From the NCBI GenBank assembly GCA_028752905.1, contig JAQNBH010000002.1, positions 26,395,932-26,459,931 on the forward strand: a stretch of DNA of 64,000 nucleotides, given 5' to 3'. A program made the position numbers and the translations under genes. The DNA is from Cladorhizidae sp. MBARI D1340-BT2. Its lineage: Eukaryota; Porifera; Demospongiae; Poecilosclerida; Cladorhizidae. The notes under the pieces are model-generated. The model did not search any database, had not been told where the DNA came from, and was given only the letters and a program-made list of their open reading frames with translations. Positions within the stretch are counted from its first letter, which is position 1, and every line of letters begins with the position of its first letter. Below are positions 1-11,629 of the stretch, piece by piece.

Positions 1-2336
1 GAAATAGTGCTAATTTGCAATTTTGCTAAAAATGCTCCAAAAAAGTCCAAATTGGAACCAAATAGACGATTAAAAAAGGGAGATTTCTCACCAAAAGATG
101 TTTTCTGTCATTTAAAGAGTAGAAACACTTCCATAATGTTGAAAAGGAAGCCAATTTTACACGATTAAGCAGTTTCGGACATTTTTTTATCAAAACGCTC
201 AAAAACGTCCCTGGAGCAAAATAGTTTCTTTCTTGACCCACACACTAGACTTGACCCACACACTAGACTTGACCCACACACTAGACTTGACCCACATACT
301 AGACTTGACCCACACACTAGACTTGACCCACACACTAGACTTGACCCACACACTAGACTTGACCCACACACTAGACTTGACCCACACACTAGACTTGACC
401 CACACCCTTAAAAAGTGAATAAAATACATTTTCTGTCGTTTAATGAGTAGAAACAGTTCTATAATGTTGAAAAGGAAGCTAAACGTTCCCATTTTTAAAA
501 GAATGAGCAATTTCAGACAGTTTTTCCCCAAAACACTCAAAAAAAACCCTCCCAATAGGTTAAAAATGGACCAAAAGACGTTTTCTGTCATTTAAAGAGT
601 TGAAACAGTTCTATAATTATGAAAAGGAAGCTAGTATGCCCTTTTGACAAGAATGAGTGATTTCAGACAGTTTTTCCTCAAAACGCTTAAAAACATCCCA
701 AATCCGCGAAGATTTCTCACCAAAAGACATTTTCTGTCAATTAAATAGTATAAACAGTTCCATAATGTTGAAGGAGAAGCTATTGTGCCATTTTCAAAAG
801 ATAGATTGATTTCAGACAGTTTTTCCTCAAAATGCTCTAAAACGTCCCAATTGGAGCCAAATAGAGGTTTTCCCCTTTCCTTTAAAAACGTAAGATTTCT
901 CAACAAAAGATCATTTCTGTTGTTTAAAGAGTAGAAAGAGTTCTACATTGAAAGAATCTAATGGCCCATTTTTACAAGAATGACCGATTTCTGACGGTTT
1001 TTCCTCAAAACACCCAAAAAATCCGAATTGGAGCTTCTTTCAGTTAAAAAGGTGAGATTTCTCACCAAAAGATGTTTTCCGTCATTTAAAGAGTGGAAAC
1101 AGTCACATAATGTATAAAAGGAAGCTAATGTGCAAATTTCGATGAGAATGAGCGATTCCAGACATTTTTACCCTCAAAACCCTTAAAGAAAGTCAAAGGG
1201 GAGATTTCTCACCAAAAGATGTTTTCTGTAATTTAGAGTAGAAACAGTTCCATAATGTTGAAATGGAAGCTGTGCCATTTTGAAGAGAGGGAGACATTTC
1301 AGACAGTTTTTCTTCAAAACGCTCAAAAACCTACATATTGGAGCAAAATATAGAAGTTAAAAAGTGAAGATTTGTCACCAAAAGCCCTTTTCTGTCGTTT
1401 AAACAGTAGAAATAGTTCTATAATGTTGAAAAGCAAACAAATGTGCCCATTTAGACAAGATTGAGCGATTCCAGACAGTTTTTCCTCAAAACCCTCATGA
1501 AATTCCCAAATGGAGTAAAATTAAGGTTCTTTAGTGAGATTTCTCACCAAAAGACGATTTCTGTCATTTAAACAGTATAAACTTCTCTAATGTTGAAAAG
1601 AAGCGTATTTGCCATTTTGACAAAATTGAGCGTTTCAGACCTTTTTTCCTCAAAACGCTCGCTATTGGAGCAAAATAGAGCTTCTTTCGGTTAAAAGTGA
1701 ACCTAAAGACATTCTGTCGTTTAAAGAGTAGAAGCTGTTCCATAATGTTGAAAAGGAAGCTACTGTGCCCATTTTGATCAGAACTAGCGATTGCAGACAG
1801 TTTTTCCTCAAAACGCTCAAAAATGTCGCTAAAAAACCTTATTTCGGTTAAACGGGAAATTTCTCCATTTTCTGTCATTTTAAGTGTAGAAACAAGTCCA
1901 TAATGTTGAAAAGGAAGTTAAAGTGTAAGATTGAGCCGGTTTTTCTTAAAAACGTCCCAAATAGAGTAAAAATTAAGTGCTTCTTTGGTTTAAAAAGGGT
2001 AGATTTCTCATAAAAAGACGTTTTCTGTCATTTAAAGATTAGAAACTGTTCCATTTCTCAATAAAAGTCATTTAAAGAGTAGAAAGAGTTCTATAATGTT
2101 GACAAGAATCTAATGTGTCCATATTGATGTGAATGAGCGATTCCGATAATTTTTTTCTCAAAAAAGGCCCAATTGGAGTTTCAAAAAGGTGAGATTTCTC
2201 ACCAAAAGATGTTTTCCATAATTTAAAGAGATAAAACAGTTCCATAATGCTGAAGTGGAAGCTGTGTGCCATTTTGACAAGATTGAGCGAATTCAGACAG
2301 TTTTTCCTCAAAACGCTATGAAAAAACGTCCCATTT
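1..2336. repeat. Old degenerate tandem repeat, unit about 155 bp, about 13 copies
   Basis: A recurring block (gagatttctcaccaaaag, then ttttctgtcatttaaagag, then tagaaacagttccataatg, then a segment around cagacagtttttcctcaaaa) recurs in one orientation. The ttttctgtc landmark or its mutated form lies near 101, 429, 581, 730, 913, 1074, 1222, 1388, 1557, 1712, 1867, 2021 and 2211, so spacing is about 148-190 bp once the minisatellite in the second interval is removed. Copies differ by many substitutions and small indels, unlike the 403-bp array downstream. Around 2041-2100 part of a unit is repeated, which explains the long last interval. Minus-strand reading frames here are chance frames through the repeat. 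I see no gene. The family is not recognised. Confidence 0.88.
232..410. repeat. 18-bp minisatellite, about 10 copies
   Basis: The unit cttgacccacacactaga repeats in register from 232. The fourth copy (286) has catact in place of cacact, and the last copy (394) is degenerate and truncated. It sits inside one unit of the 155-bp repeat, between the ctttc and ttaaaaagtga parts of that unit. Removing it returns the local spacing to about 150 bp. It is nearly perfect while its host repeat is heavily mutated, so its expansion is younger. It is open in several frames on both strands only because 18 is a multiple of three. Confidence 0.95.
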
Positions 2337-2365
2337 GTAGCAAGGGTTGGCTTTGATATTGTGCT

Positions 2366-2415
2366 GTCATAACAATCATTACTTGTATATATATATATAT
2401 ATATATTGTTATGAC
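2366..2415. repeat. Hairpin with a (TA)n tip
   Basis: gtcataacaat at 2366-2376 is the exact reverse complement of attgttatgac at 2405-2415. Between the arms lies a short spacer and a TA tract (about 2385-2406) that overlaps the start of the right arm. The result is an 11-bp perfect stem with a self-complementary TA loop. It lies about 30 bp beyond the last recognisable 155-bp repeat. It could be a remnant of a small inverted-repeat element or a fragile cruciform site. No target-site duplication is evident. Confidence 0.8.
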
Positions 2416-2800
2416 AATGTCTAGCTATCATATATTTCCCCAGTTGGGCCTAACGGATTTCCAATGGGCATCTTTTCTATCATTTGCACATCATTGCTCA
2501 GTACACTTCGTCACAGTAACTTAGTTACCTGCTCAAAACTTAATGTTATTTGTGAGGTCACTTGTGGTTGTGCAATCGTCTTGATCATCTGCATCTTCTG
2601 GCACTTGTGACAAATGCTTAGCTAAAGGTATAAAAAGTAACATATTATTAGCTATATGGTTACAACACTATTCAGTGTCAATGTGATATAATACATTTCA
2701 ACTTCAATTAACAAATAAGTAGAATCAATACAGTAATGTTAATTTTATTACACGATTTACAGGTTTCTAAATGAAGCTTTAAAGTTGCGAACAAAATATA
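2416..2800. other. Unrecognised non-coding stretch
   Basis: There is no long reading frame, RNA gene or repeat that I recognise. The 155-bp repeat and the 403-bp satellite are both absent. It separates the hairpin from the retrotransposon-derived frame and may include pre-insertion DNA flanking the element. Confidence 0.5.
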
Positions 2801-4102
2801 ATGCTCACTGCTCGTAATATGATACGAGTACATTTTTTCCCATTATTTATCTTATTTCTTACAACCAGTGAGATTGATGCGTTTAAAGCCTCATCATCTA
2901 ATTTGATATGCGATGAACAGCATGGTTTCGTTCCCAAAAGGAGCACACTTACAAATCTCCTGTTATTCCTGAACAAAATGACATTACACCTCGATGAGGG
3001 ATTTCCGGTGGATGTGGTGTTCTTCGATTTCAAGAAGGCCTTTGACACTGTTCCCCATCAGAGGCTTATGGAGAAAATCGGAGCACATGGCATCACTGGA
3101 AAGGTGTGGGATTGGATCAGAGAGTGGCTCACAAGCAGAAAGCAAAGGATAGTGCTGAATGGTCAGTGCTCGGAGTGGACAAGTGTCACCAGTGGGGTCC
3201 CACAAGGGTCGGTTCTCGGGCCATTGCTCTTTCTCCTCTACGTCAATGACATCTGCGATGGTGTCTCAAGCTTTGCCTTTCTTTTTGCTGATGACCTCAA
3301 GCTACTGAGGGCGATGGTAAACAGTGAGGAGGATCATGGATCTCTCTCAAATGATTTGAAAATTCTAGAGCAGTGGGGCCATTCTTGGCAAATGAGCTTC
3401 AATGTGGCTAAATGTAAAGTCATGCACATCGGAGCAAAGAACTCAAGAAGAAGTTATTCTGTGAATGGCCATGACTTAGCAATAACAGTGAAAGAGCGAG
3501 ATCTGGGAATAATTGTTGACTCCAAGGCCAGGTTCAGGGACCAGATACAGAAGGCGGCAGCAACTGCAAACTGCATCATCGGACAAATCAAGAGGAGCTT
3601 CGTTCTGAGGGATAAGGACGTCCTGCTCCGACTCTACAAAATCTACGTGCGGCCACATCTGGACTACTGTGTCCAAGCATACAACCCTCACCTCCAGAAA
3701 GACATCTACACACTCGAAAAAGTTCAGAGAAGAATGGTGCGTCTGATCAACGGCCTTGAAGGAGCCCACTATGAAGACAAATTGATTGAACTTAATCTAA
3801 CCACATTGGTTGAGAGGCGTCGGAGATTTGACCTTACTGAAGTGTATAAAATATTGAGTGGGCACACTAATATTGAAGTAGAGAGCCTTTTCTCATATGT
3901 GACCGATAAGCATAGTGTCAACACCCGATGTGCTCAGAGTGGACACCTCACTGTACCTAGATCGAGATTAGACTTAAGAAAATACTTTTTCAATTGTAGA
4001 GTAATCTCTGACTGGAACTCCTTACCAAACTTGATCAGGAGTTCAACCTCTTTGAAATCTTTTAAGTATAAATTGTATCGTCACCTTGCCATCCAGCAGT
4101 AA
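2801..4102 (+). CDS. Non-LTR retrotransposon reverse transcriptase, partial ORF2 (433 codons)
   Basis: This is an uninterrupted frame with an RNA-directed DNA polymerase core, which in non-LTR elements copies element RNA onto nicked target DNA. Visible motifs: DEQHGF near residues 38-43; motif A VVFFDFKKAFD with the catalytic Asp at about 76; motif B SGVPQGSVLGP at 131-141; motif C FADD at 162-165 with the paired catalytic aspartates; then thumb-like segments, LEKVQRRMVRL near 305-314 and DWNSLP near 404-409. All three catalytic aspartates are present and there are no stops or frameshifts, so the copy is young or was recently active. A full ORF2 is usually about twice as long and starts with an endonuclease domain, missing here. 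The first 34 residues or so do not look like RT, and the ATG at 2801 is probably fortuitous, lying in or beside flanking DNA. Confidence 0.85.
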   Translation: MLTARNMIRVHFFPLFILFLTTSEIDAFKASSSNLICDEQHGFVPKRSTLTNLLLFLNKMTLHLDEGFPVDVVFFDFKKAFDTVPHQRLMEKIGAHGITGKVWDWIREWLTSRKQRIVLNGQCSEWTSVTSGVPQGSVLGPLLFLLYVNDICDGVSSFAFLFADDLKLLRAMVNSEEDHGSLSNDLKILEQWGHSWQMSFNVAKCKVMHIGAKNSRRSYSVNGHDLAITVKERDLGIIVDSKARFRDQIQKAAATANCIIGQIKRSFVLRDKDVLLRLYKIYVRPHLDYCVQAYNPHLQKDIYTLEKVQRRMVRLINGLEGAHYEDKLIELNLTTLVERRRRFDLTEVYKILSGHTNIEVESLFSYVTDKHSVNTRCAQSGHLTVPRSRLDLRKYFFNCRVISDWNSLPNLIRSSTSLKSFKYKLYRHLAIQQ

Positions 4103-4160
4103 CAATATAATGTTGTGTCTCCATCCTATATTCTATACATACATATATTCTATACATACA
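2885..4160 (+). mobile_element. 5'-truncated non-LTR retrotransposon (CR1/Jockey-like group)
   Basis: The segment contains the middle and C-terminal part of a non-LTR retrotransposon ORF2: reverse transcriptase motifs from just before motif A, the thumb, and a C-terminal region ending in the RVISDWNSLP-type block common in CR1, Rex1 and Jockey-like elements. The apurinic endonuclease and first RT motifs expected upstream are absent, so this is a 5'-truncated copy, the usual product of incomplete target-primed reverse transcription. The 5' edge is set by where protein similarity seems to begin (near residue 35 of the frame, about 2900). The 3' edge is tentatively the 17-bp direct duplication ending at 4160. 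No poly(A) tail or target-site duplication was identified. Clade assignment rests on motif memory and is approximate. Confidence 0.8.
4127..4160 (+). repeat. Two direct 17-bp copies after the RT frame
   Basis: tatattctatacataca occurs at 4127-4143 and again, perfectly and without spacer, at 4144-4160, 24 bp after the stop codon. CR1-group elements often end in short tandem repeats rather than poly(A), so this may be the element's 3' tail. It could also be an unrelated small duplication. Confidence 0.85.
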
Positions 4161-4796
4161 CATGTGAAAGTGTCTCTAGAATTATATCTCAATATCAATA
4201 TCACTTCCATGTTGACATTTTAATTATAGATGCTGTGCACTAAACTATTCTTACCCATCTAACAACCATAGTAGTCCAGTATTAATCCTGTGGTCAGTCA
4301 TGCTAAGGTATGCTTTTGCTATTGATGAGCACCATTGACGTCAAGGGCCTCACGTAGTAGCAACTGATGTTCATCACTAGAGAAAAGGACCAGCCCCATA
4401 ACTCTCTCATTTGGATGGTTCATTGTGGGTTGGGTATATAGCCAAATGGGGCGGATATGGCTGGAAACGGTCTGGAAGGTCGGGAAAACTACTTATAATT
4501 ATCAAGGAATTGTATAAATAATTATGGCACTTGTTTGTTATTCCCCCGCCACCAATGTTTTGAATGAATCGAATGTTATTCTTATTCTCTCTCCCCCAAT
4601 GGTCTGTGTTTGGAATGTCTAGATCGAAAATGAATTTCTGAACTTTTCAAACCTTATCCCATATAAGGCTGCTAGCGTCAATTTCCTTCAATAGCAGGGG
4701 GGGAATCCTCAAACCCCGTTATTGCAGCAACAACCACGCAATGACTTGGAAACTTCGTGACAAAGGAGACAGATGGAGGTGTCACCGTCGTGGTTG
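4161..4796. other. Unrecognised non-coding stretch between retroelement and microsatellite
   Basis: There is no convincing coding frame. The short plus-strand frame from 4741 runs straight into the microsatellite and is not a gene. The segment includes a less AT-rich part (about 4380-4480) and C-rich patches near 4543 and 4592. It could be part of a dispersed repeat, such as the 3' part of an element primed at the microsatellite, but I cannot assign one. Confidence 0.45.

Positions 4797-4798
<2 letters not shown>
4729..4798. repeat. 10-bp inverted repeat leading into the microsatellite
   Basis: aacaaccacg at 4729-4738 is the exact reverse complement of cgtggttgtt at 4789-4798. Fifty bases lie between. 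The right arm runs directly into the TTA/TTG tract. It could form a hairpin, or be the terminal repeat of a small element. Alone, it is not diagnostic. Confidence 0.6.
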
Positions 4799-5586
<788 letters not shown>

Positions 5587-5989
5587 AAAAAAGATAATTT
5601 TTATATCACCGGATAGCCCTTCTAATTATCTGTCTTTTGTACGTGCCAAAAGTTTGAGTACTCTAAGTATTAGCAAGTTATGATGATTTGAAGTGGTAAG
5701 GTTTGTGATTTTTCCTGGCGTTTTCCAGTTGCCAAAGCGGTGGCCTGCCAGTGAAAAACCACTACATTTATTGATAATCTGTTCACATGTTGCAGATAAG
5801 GGCCTTCTCTATCAGTTGACAAAATCTGGGACTTTGGTCTTGTTAATTAGGGCAGTTATGAATTGTACTCTTACTTGATGCTAAACATGTTCTTGATATT
5901 TGCCCTAATTTGGTCTATATGTTTCTCATTTCCCCCCCGAAAATCTTGTTTTTTTGCCGTGAAGCTCATAACTTTTCTACACTTTACCC

Positions 5990-8900
5990 AAAAAAGATAA
6001 TTTTTATATCACCGGATAGCTCTTCTAATTATCTGTATTTTGTACGTGCCAAAATTTTAAGTACTCTAAGTATTAGGAAGTTATGGTGATTTGAAGTGGT
6101 AAGGTTTGGGATTTTTCCTGGCGTTTTCCAGTTGCCAAAGCGGTGGCCTGCCAGTGAAAAACCACTACATTTATTGATAATCTGTTCACATGTTGCAGAT
6201 AAGGGCCTTCTCTATCAGTTGACAAAATCTGTGACTTTGGTCTTGTTAATTAGGGCAGTTATGAATTGTACTCTTACTTGATGCTAAACATGTTCTTGAT
6301 ATTTGCCCTAATTTGGTCTATATGTTTCTCATTTTCCCCCCGAAAATCTTGTTTTTTTGCCGTGAAGCTCATAACTTTTCTACACTTTACCCAAAAAAGA
6401 TAATTTTTATATAACCGGATAGCCCTTCTAATTATCTGTCTTTTGTACGTGCCAAAAGTTTGAGTACTCTAAGTATTAGCAAGTTATGATGATTTGAAGT
6501 GGTAAGGTTTGTGATTTTTCCTGGCGTTTTCCAGTTGCCAAAGCGGTGGCCTGCCAGTGAAAAACCACTACATTTATTGATAATCTGTTCACATGTTGCA
6601 GATAAGGGCCTTCTCTATCAGTTGACAAAATCTGGGACTTTGGTCTTGTTAATTAGGGCAGTTATGAATTGTACTCTTACTTGATGCTAAACATGTTCTT
6701 GATATTTGCCCTAATTTGGTCTATATGTTTCTCATTTCCCCCCCGAAAATCTTGTTTTTTTGCCGTGAAGCTCATAACTTTTCTACACTTTACCCAAAAA
6801 AGATAATTTTTATATCACCGGATAGCTCTTCTAATTATCTGTATTTTGTACGTGCCAAAATTTTGAGTACTCTAAGTATTAGGAAGTTATGGTGATTTGA
6901 AGTGGTAAGGTTTGGGATTTTTCCTGGCGTTTTCCAGTTGCCAAAGCGGTGGCCTGCCAGTGAAAAACCACTACATTTATTGATAATCTGTTCACATGTT
7001 GCAGATAAGGGCCTTCTCTATCAGTTGACAAAATCTGGGACTTTGGTCTTGTTAATTAGGGCAGTTATGAATTGTACTCTTACTTGATGCTAAACATGTT
7101 CTTGATATTTGCCCTAATTTGGTCTATATGTTTCTCATTTTCCCCCCGAAAATCTTGTTTTTTTGCCGTGAAGCTCATAACTTTTCTACACTTTACCCCA
7201 AAAAGATAATTTTTATATCACCGGATAGCCCTTCTAATTATCTGTCTTTTGTACGTGCCAAAAGTTTGAGTACTCTAAGTATTAGGAAGTTATGTTGATT
7301 TGAAGTGGTAAGGTTTGTGATTTTTCCTGGCGTTTTCCAGTTGCCAAAGCGGTGGCCTGCCAGTGAAAAACCACTACATTTATTGATAATCTGTTCACAT
7401 GTTGCAGATAAGGGCCTTCTCTATCAGTTGACAAAATCTGGGACTTTGGTCTTGTTAATTAGGGCAGTTATGAATTGTACTCTTACTTGATGCTAAACAT
7501 GTTCTTGATATTTGCCCTAATTTGGTCTATATGTTTCTCATTTCCCCCCCGAAAATCTTGTTTTTTTGCCGTGAAGCTCATAACTTTTCTACACTTTACC
7601 CAAAAAAGATAATTTTTATATCACCGGATAGCCCTTCTAATTATCTGTCTTTTATACGTGCCAAAAGTTTGAGTACTCTAAGTATTAGGAAGTTATGATG
7701 ATTTGAAGTGGTAAGGTTTGTGATTTTTCCTGGCGTTTTCCAGTTGCCAAAGCGGTGGCCTGCCAGTGAAAAACCACTACATTTATTGATAATCTGTTCA
7801 CATGTTGCAGATAAGGGCCTTCTCTATCAGTTGACAAAATCTGGGACTTTGGTCTTGTTAATTAGGGCAGTTATGAATTGTACTCTTACTTGATGCTAAA
7901 CATGTACTTGATATTTGCCCTAATTTGGTCTATATGTTTCTCATTTCCCCCCCGAAAATCTTGTTTTTTTGCCGTGAAGCTCATAACTTTTCTACACTTT
8001 ACCCAAAAAAGATAATTTATATATCACCGGATAGCCCTTCTAATTATCTGTCTTTTGTACGTGCCAAAAGTTTGAGTACTCTAAGTATTAGGAAGTTATG
8101 ATGATTTGAAGTGGTAAGGTTTGTGATTTTTCCTGGCGTTTTCCAGTTGCCAAAGCGGTGGCCTGCCAGTGAAAAACCACTACATTTATTGATAATCTGT
8201 TCACATGTTGCAGATAAGGGCCTTCTCTATCAGTTGACAAAATCTGGGACTTTGGTCTTGTTAATTAGGGCAGTTATGAATTGTACTCTTACTTGATGCT
8301 AAACATGTTCTTGATATTTGCCCTAATTTGGTCTATATGTTTCTCATTTCCCCCCCGAAAATCTTGTTTTTTTGCCGTGAAGCTCATAACTTTTCTACAC
8401 TTTACCCAAAAAAGATAATTTTTATATCACCGGATAGCTCTTCTAATTATCTGTCTTTTGTGCGTGCCAAAATTTTAAGTACTCTAAGTATTAGGAAGTT
8501 ATGTTGATTTGAAGTGGTAAGGTTTGTGATTTTTCCTGGCGTTTTCCAGTTGCCAAAGCGGTGGCCTGCCAGTGAAAAACCACTACATTTATTGATAATC
8601 TGTTCACATGTTGCAGATAAGGGCCTTCTCTATCAGTTGACAAAATCTGGGACTTTGGTCTTGTTAATTAGGGCAGTTATGAATTGTACTCTTACTTGAT
8701 GCTAAACATGTTCTTGATATTTGCCCTAATTTGGTCTATATGTTTCTCATTTTCCCCCCGAAAATCTTGTTTTTTTGCCGTGAAGCTCATAACTTTTCTA
8801 CACTTTACCCAAAAAAGATAATTTTTATATCACCGGATAGCCCTTCTAATTATCTGTCTTTTATACGTGCCAAAAGTTTGAGTACTCTAAGTATTAGGAA

Positions 8901-10421
8901 GTTATGATGATTTGAAGTGGTAAGGTTTGTGATTTTTCCTGGCGTTTTCCAGTTGCCAAAGCGGTGGCCTGCCAGTGAAAAACCACTACATTTATTGATA
9001 ATCTGTTCACATGTTGCAGATAAGGGCCTTCTCTATCAGTTGACAAAATCTGGGACTTTGGTCTTGTTAATTAGGGCAGTTATGAATTGTACTCTTACTT
9101 GATGCTAAACATGTACTTGATATTTGCCCTAATTTGGTCTATATGTTTCTCATTTTCCCCCCGAAAATCTGGTTTTTTTGCCGTGAAGCTCATAACTTTT
9201 CTACACTTTACCCAAAAAAGATAATTTATATATCACCGGATAGCCCTTCTAATTATCTGTCTTTTGTACGTGCCAAAAGTTTGAGTACTCTAAGTATTAG
9301 GAAGTTATGATGATTTGAAGTGGTAAGGTTTGTGATTTTTCCTGGCGTTTTCCAGTTGCCAAAGCGGTGGCCTGCCAGTGAAAAACCACTACATTTATTG
9401 ATAATCTGTTCACATGTTGCAGATAAGGGCCTTCTCTATCAGTTGACAAAATCTGGGACTTTGGTCTTGTTAATTAGGGCAGTTATGAATTGTACTCTTA
9501 CTTGATGCTAAACATGTTCTTGATATTTGCCCTAATTTGGTCTATATGTTTCTCATTTCCCCCCCGAAAATCTTGTTTTTTTGCCGTGAAGCTCATAACT
9601 TTTCTACACTTTACCCAAAAAAGATAATTTTTATATCACCGGATAGCTCTTCTAATTATCTGTCTTTTGTACGTGCCAAAATTTTAAGTACTCTAAGTAT
9701 TAGCAAGTTATGGTGATTTGAAGTGGTAAGGTTTGGGATTTTTCCTGGCGTTTTCCAGTTGCCAAAGCGGTGGCCTGCCAGTGAAAAACCACTACATTTA
9801 TTGATAATCTGTTCACATGTTGCAGATAAGGGCCTTCTCTATCAGTTGACAAAATCTGGGACTTTGGTCTTGTTAATTAGGGCAGTTATGAATTGTACTC
9901 TTACTTGATGCTAAACATGTTCTTGATATTTGCCCTAATTTGGTCTATATGTTTCTCATTTTCCCCCCGAAAATCTTGTTTTTTTGCCGTGAAGCTCATA
10001 ACTTTTCTACACTTTACCCAAAAAAGATAATTTTTATATCACCGGATAGCTCTTCTAATTATCTGTCTTTTGTACGTGCCAACATTTTGAGTACTCTAAG
10101 TATTAGCAAGTTATGGTGATTTGAAGTGGTAAGGTTTGGGATTTTTCCTGGCGTTTTCCAGTTGCCAAAGCGGTGGCCTGCCAGTGAAAAACCACTACAT
10201 TTATTGATAATCTGTTCACATGTTGCAGATAAGGACCTTCTCTATCAGTTGACAAAATCTGTGACTTTGGTCTTGTTAATTAGGGCAGTTATGAATTGTA
10301 CTCTTACTTGATGCTAAACATGTTCTTGATATTTGCCCTAATTTGGTCTATATGTTTCTCATTTTCCCCCCGAAAATCTTGTTTTTTGCCGTGAAGCTCA
10401 TAACTTTTTTACACTTTACTC
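5990..10421 (+). repeat. Higher-order repeat, copy with three extra monomers (11 monomers)
   Basis: The unit opens with a monomer carrying gtgactttgg and gtattttgtac (landmark 6096) and closes with a monomer carrying aaggacctt, a T-run of six, and ttttttacac (landmark 10126). It is 4,432 bp, exactly 1,209 bp (three monomers) longer than the other copies. The extra part is a tandem duplication of the third-to-fifth-from-last types. The monomer at 8514 is a chimera, with a linker like the unit at 9723 up to about 8490 and then ttgattt and the core like the unit at 7305. This marks the crossover point. Confidence 0.82.
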
Positions 10422-11629
10422 AAAAAAGATAATTTTTATATCACCGAATAGCCCTTCTAATTATCTGTCTTTTGTACGTGCCAAAATTTTGAGTACTCTA
10501 AGTATTAGCAAGTTATGGTGATTTGAAGTGGTAAGGTTTGTGATTTTTCCTGGCGTTTTCCAGTTGCCAAAGCGGTGGCCTGCCAGTGAAAAACCACTAC
10601 ATTTATTGATAATCTGTTCACATGTTGCAGATAAGGGCCTTCTCTATCAGTTGACAAAATCTGGGACTTTGGTCTTGTTAATTAGGGCAGTTATGAATTG
10701 TACTCTTACTTGATGCTAAACATGTTCTTGATATTTGCCCTAATTTGGTCTATATGTTTCTCATTTTCCCCCCGAAAATCTTGTTTTTTTGCCGTGAAGC
10801 TCATAACTTTTCTACACTTTACCCAAAAAAGATAATTTTATATCACCGGATAGCTCTTCTAATTATCTGTCTTTTCTACGTGCCAAAATTTTGAGTACTC
10901 TAAGTATTAGCAAGTTATGGTGATTTGAAGTGGTAAGGTTTGTGATTTTTCCTGGCGTTTTCCAGTTGCCAAAGCGGTGGCCTGCCAGTGAAAAACCACT
11001 ACATTTATTGATAATCTGTTCACATGTTGCAGATAAGGGCCTTCTCTATCAGTTGACAAAATCTGGGACTTTGGTCTTGTTAATTAGGGCAGTTATGAAT
11101 TGTACTCTTACTTGATGCTAAACATGTTCTTGATATTTGCCCTAATTTGGTCTATATGTTTCTCATTTTCCCCCCGAAAATCTTGTTTTTTTGCCGTGAA
11201 GCTCATAACTTTTCTACACTTTACCCAAAAAAGATAATTTTTATATCACCGGATAGCCCTTCTAATTATCTGTCTTTTATACGTGCCAAAAGTTTGAGTA
11301 CTCTAAGTATTAGGAAGTTATGATGATTTGAAGTGGTAAGGTTTGTGATTTTTCCTGGCGTTTTCCAGTTGCCAAAGCGGTGGCCTGCCAGTGAAAAACC
11401 ACTACATTTATTGATAATCTGTTCACATGTTGCAGATAAGGGCCTTCTCTATCAGTTGACAAAATCTGGGACTTTGGTCTTGTTAATTAGGGCAGTTATG
11501 AATTGTACTCTTACTTGATGCTAAACATGTTCTTGATATTTGCCCTAATTTGGTCTATATGTTTCTCATTTTCCCCCCGAAAATCTTGTTTTTTTGCCGT
11601 GAAGCTCATAACTTTTCTACACTTTACCC

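Noticed and set aside
232..410. CRISPR array
   Set aside because: The 18-bp units adjoin with no unique spacers, and the 403-bp array has no spacer-repeat alternation. The context is eukaryotic.
26..2431. Several minus-strand frames of 71 to 130 codons
   Set aside because: They run through a degenerate tandem repeat and the minisatellite, show unrelated ends and no domain.
2801..2902. ATG at 2801 as the true start of the retrotransposon protein
   Set aside because: The first 34 residues or so do not resemble RT, and the upstream domains are missing. The ATG is probably supplied by flanking DNA.
2779..3769. Minus-strand frames opposite the reverse transcriptase
   Set aside because: They are shadows of the RT frame with no motif of their own.
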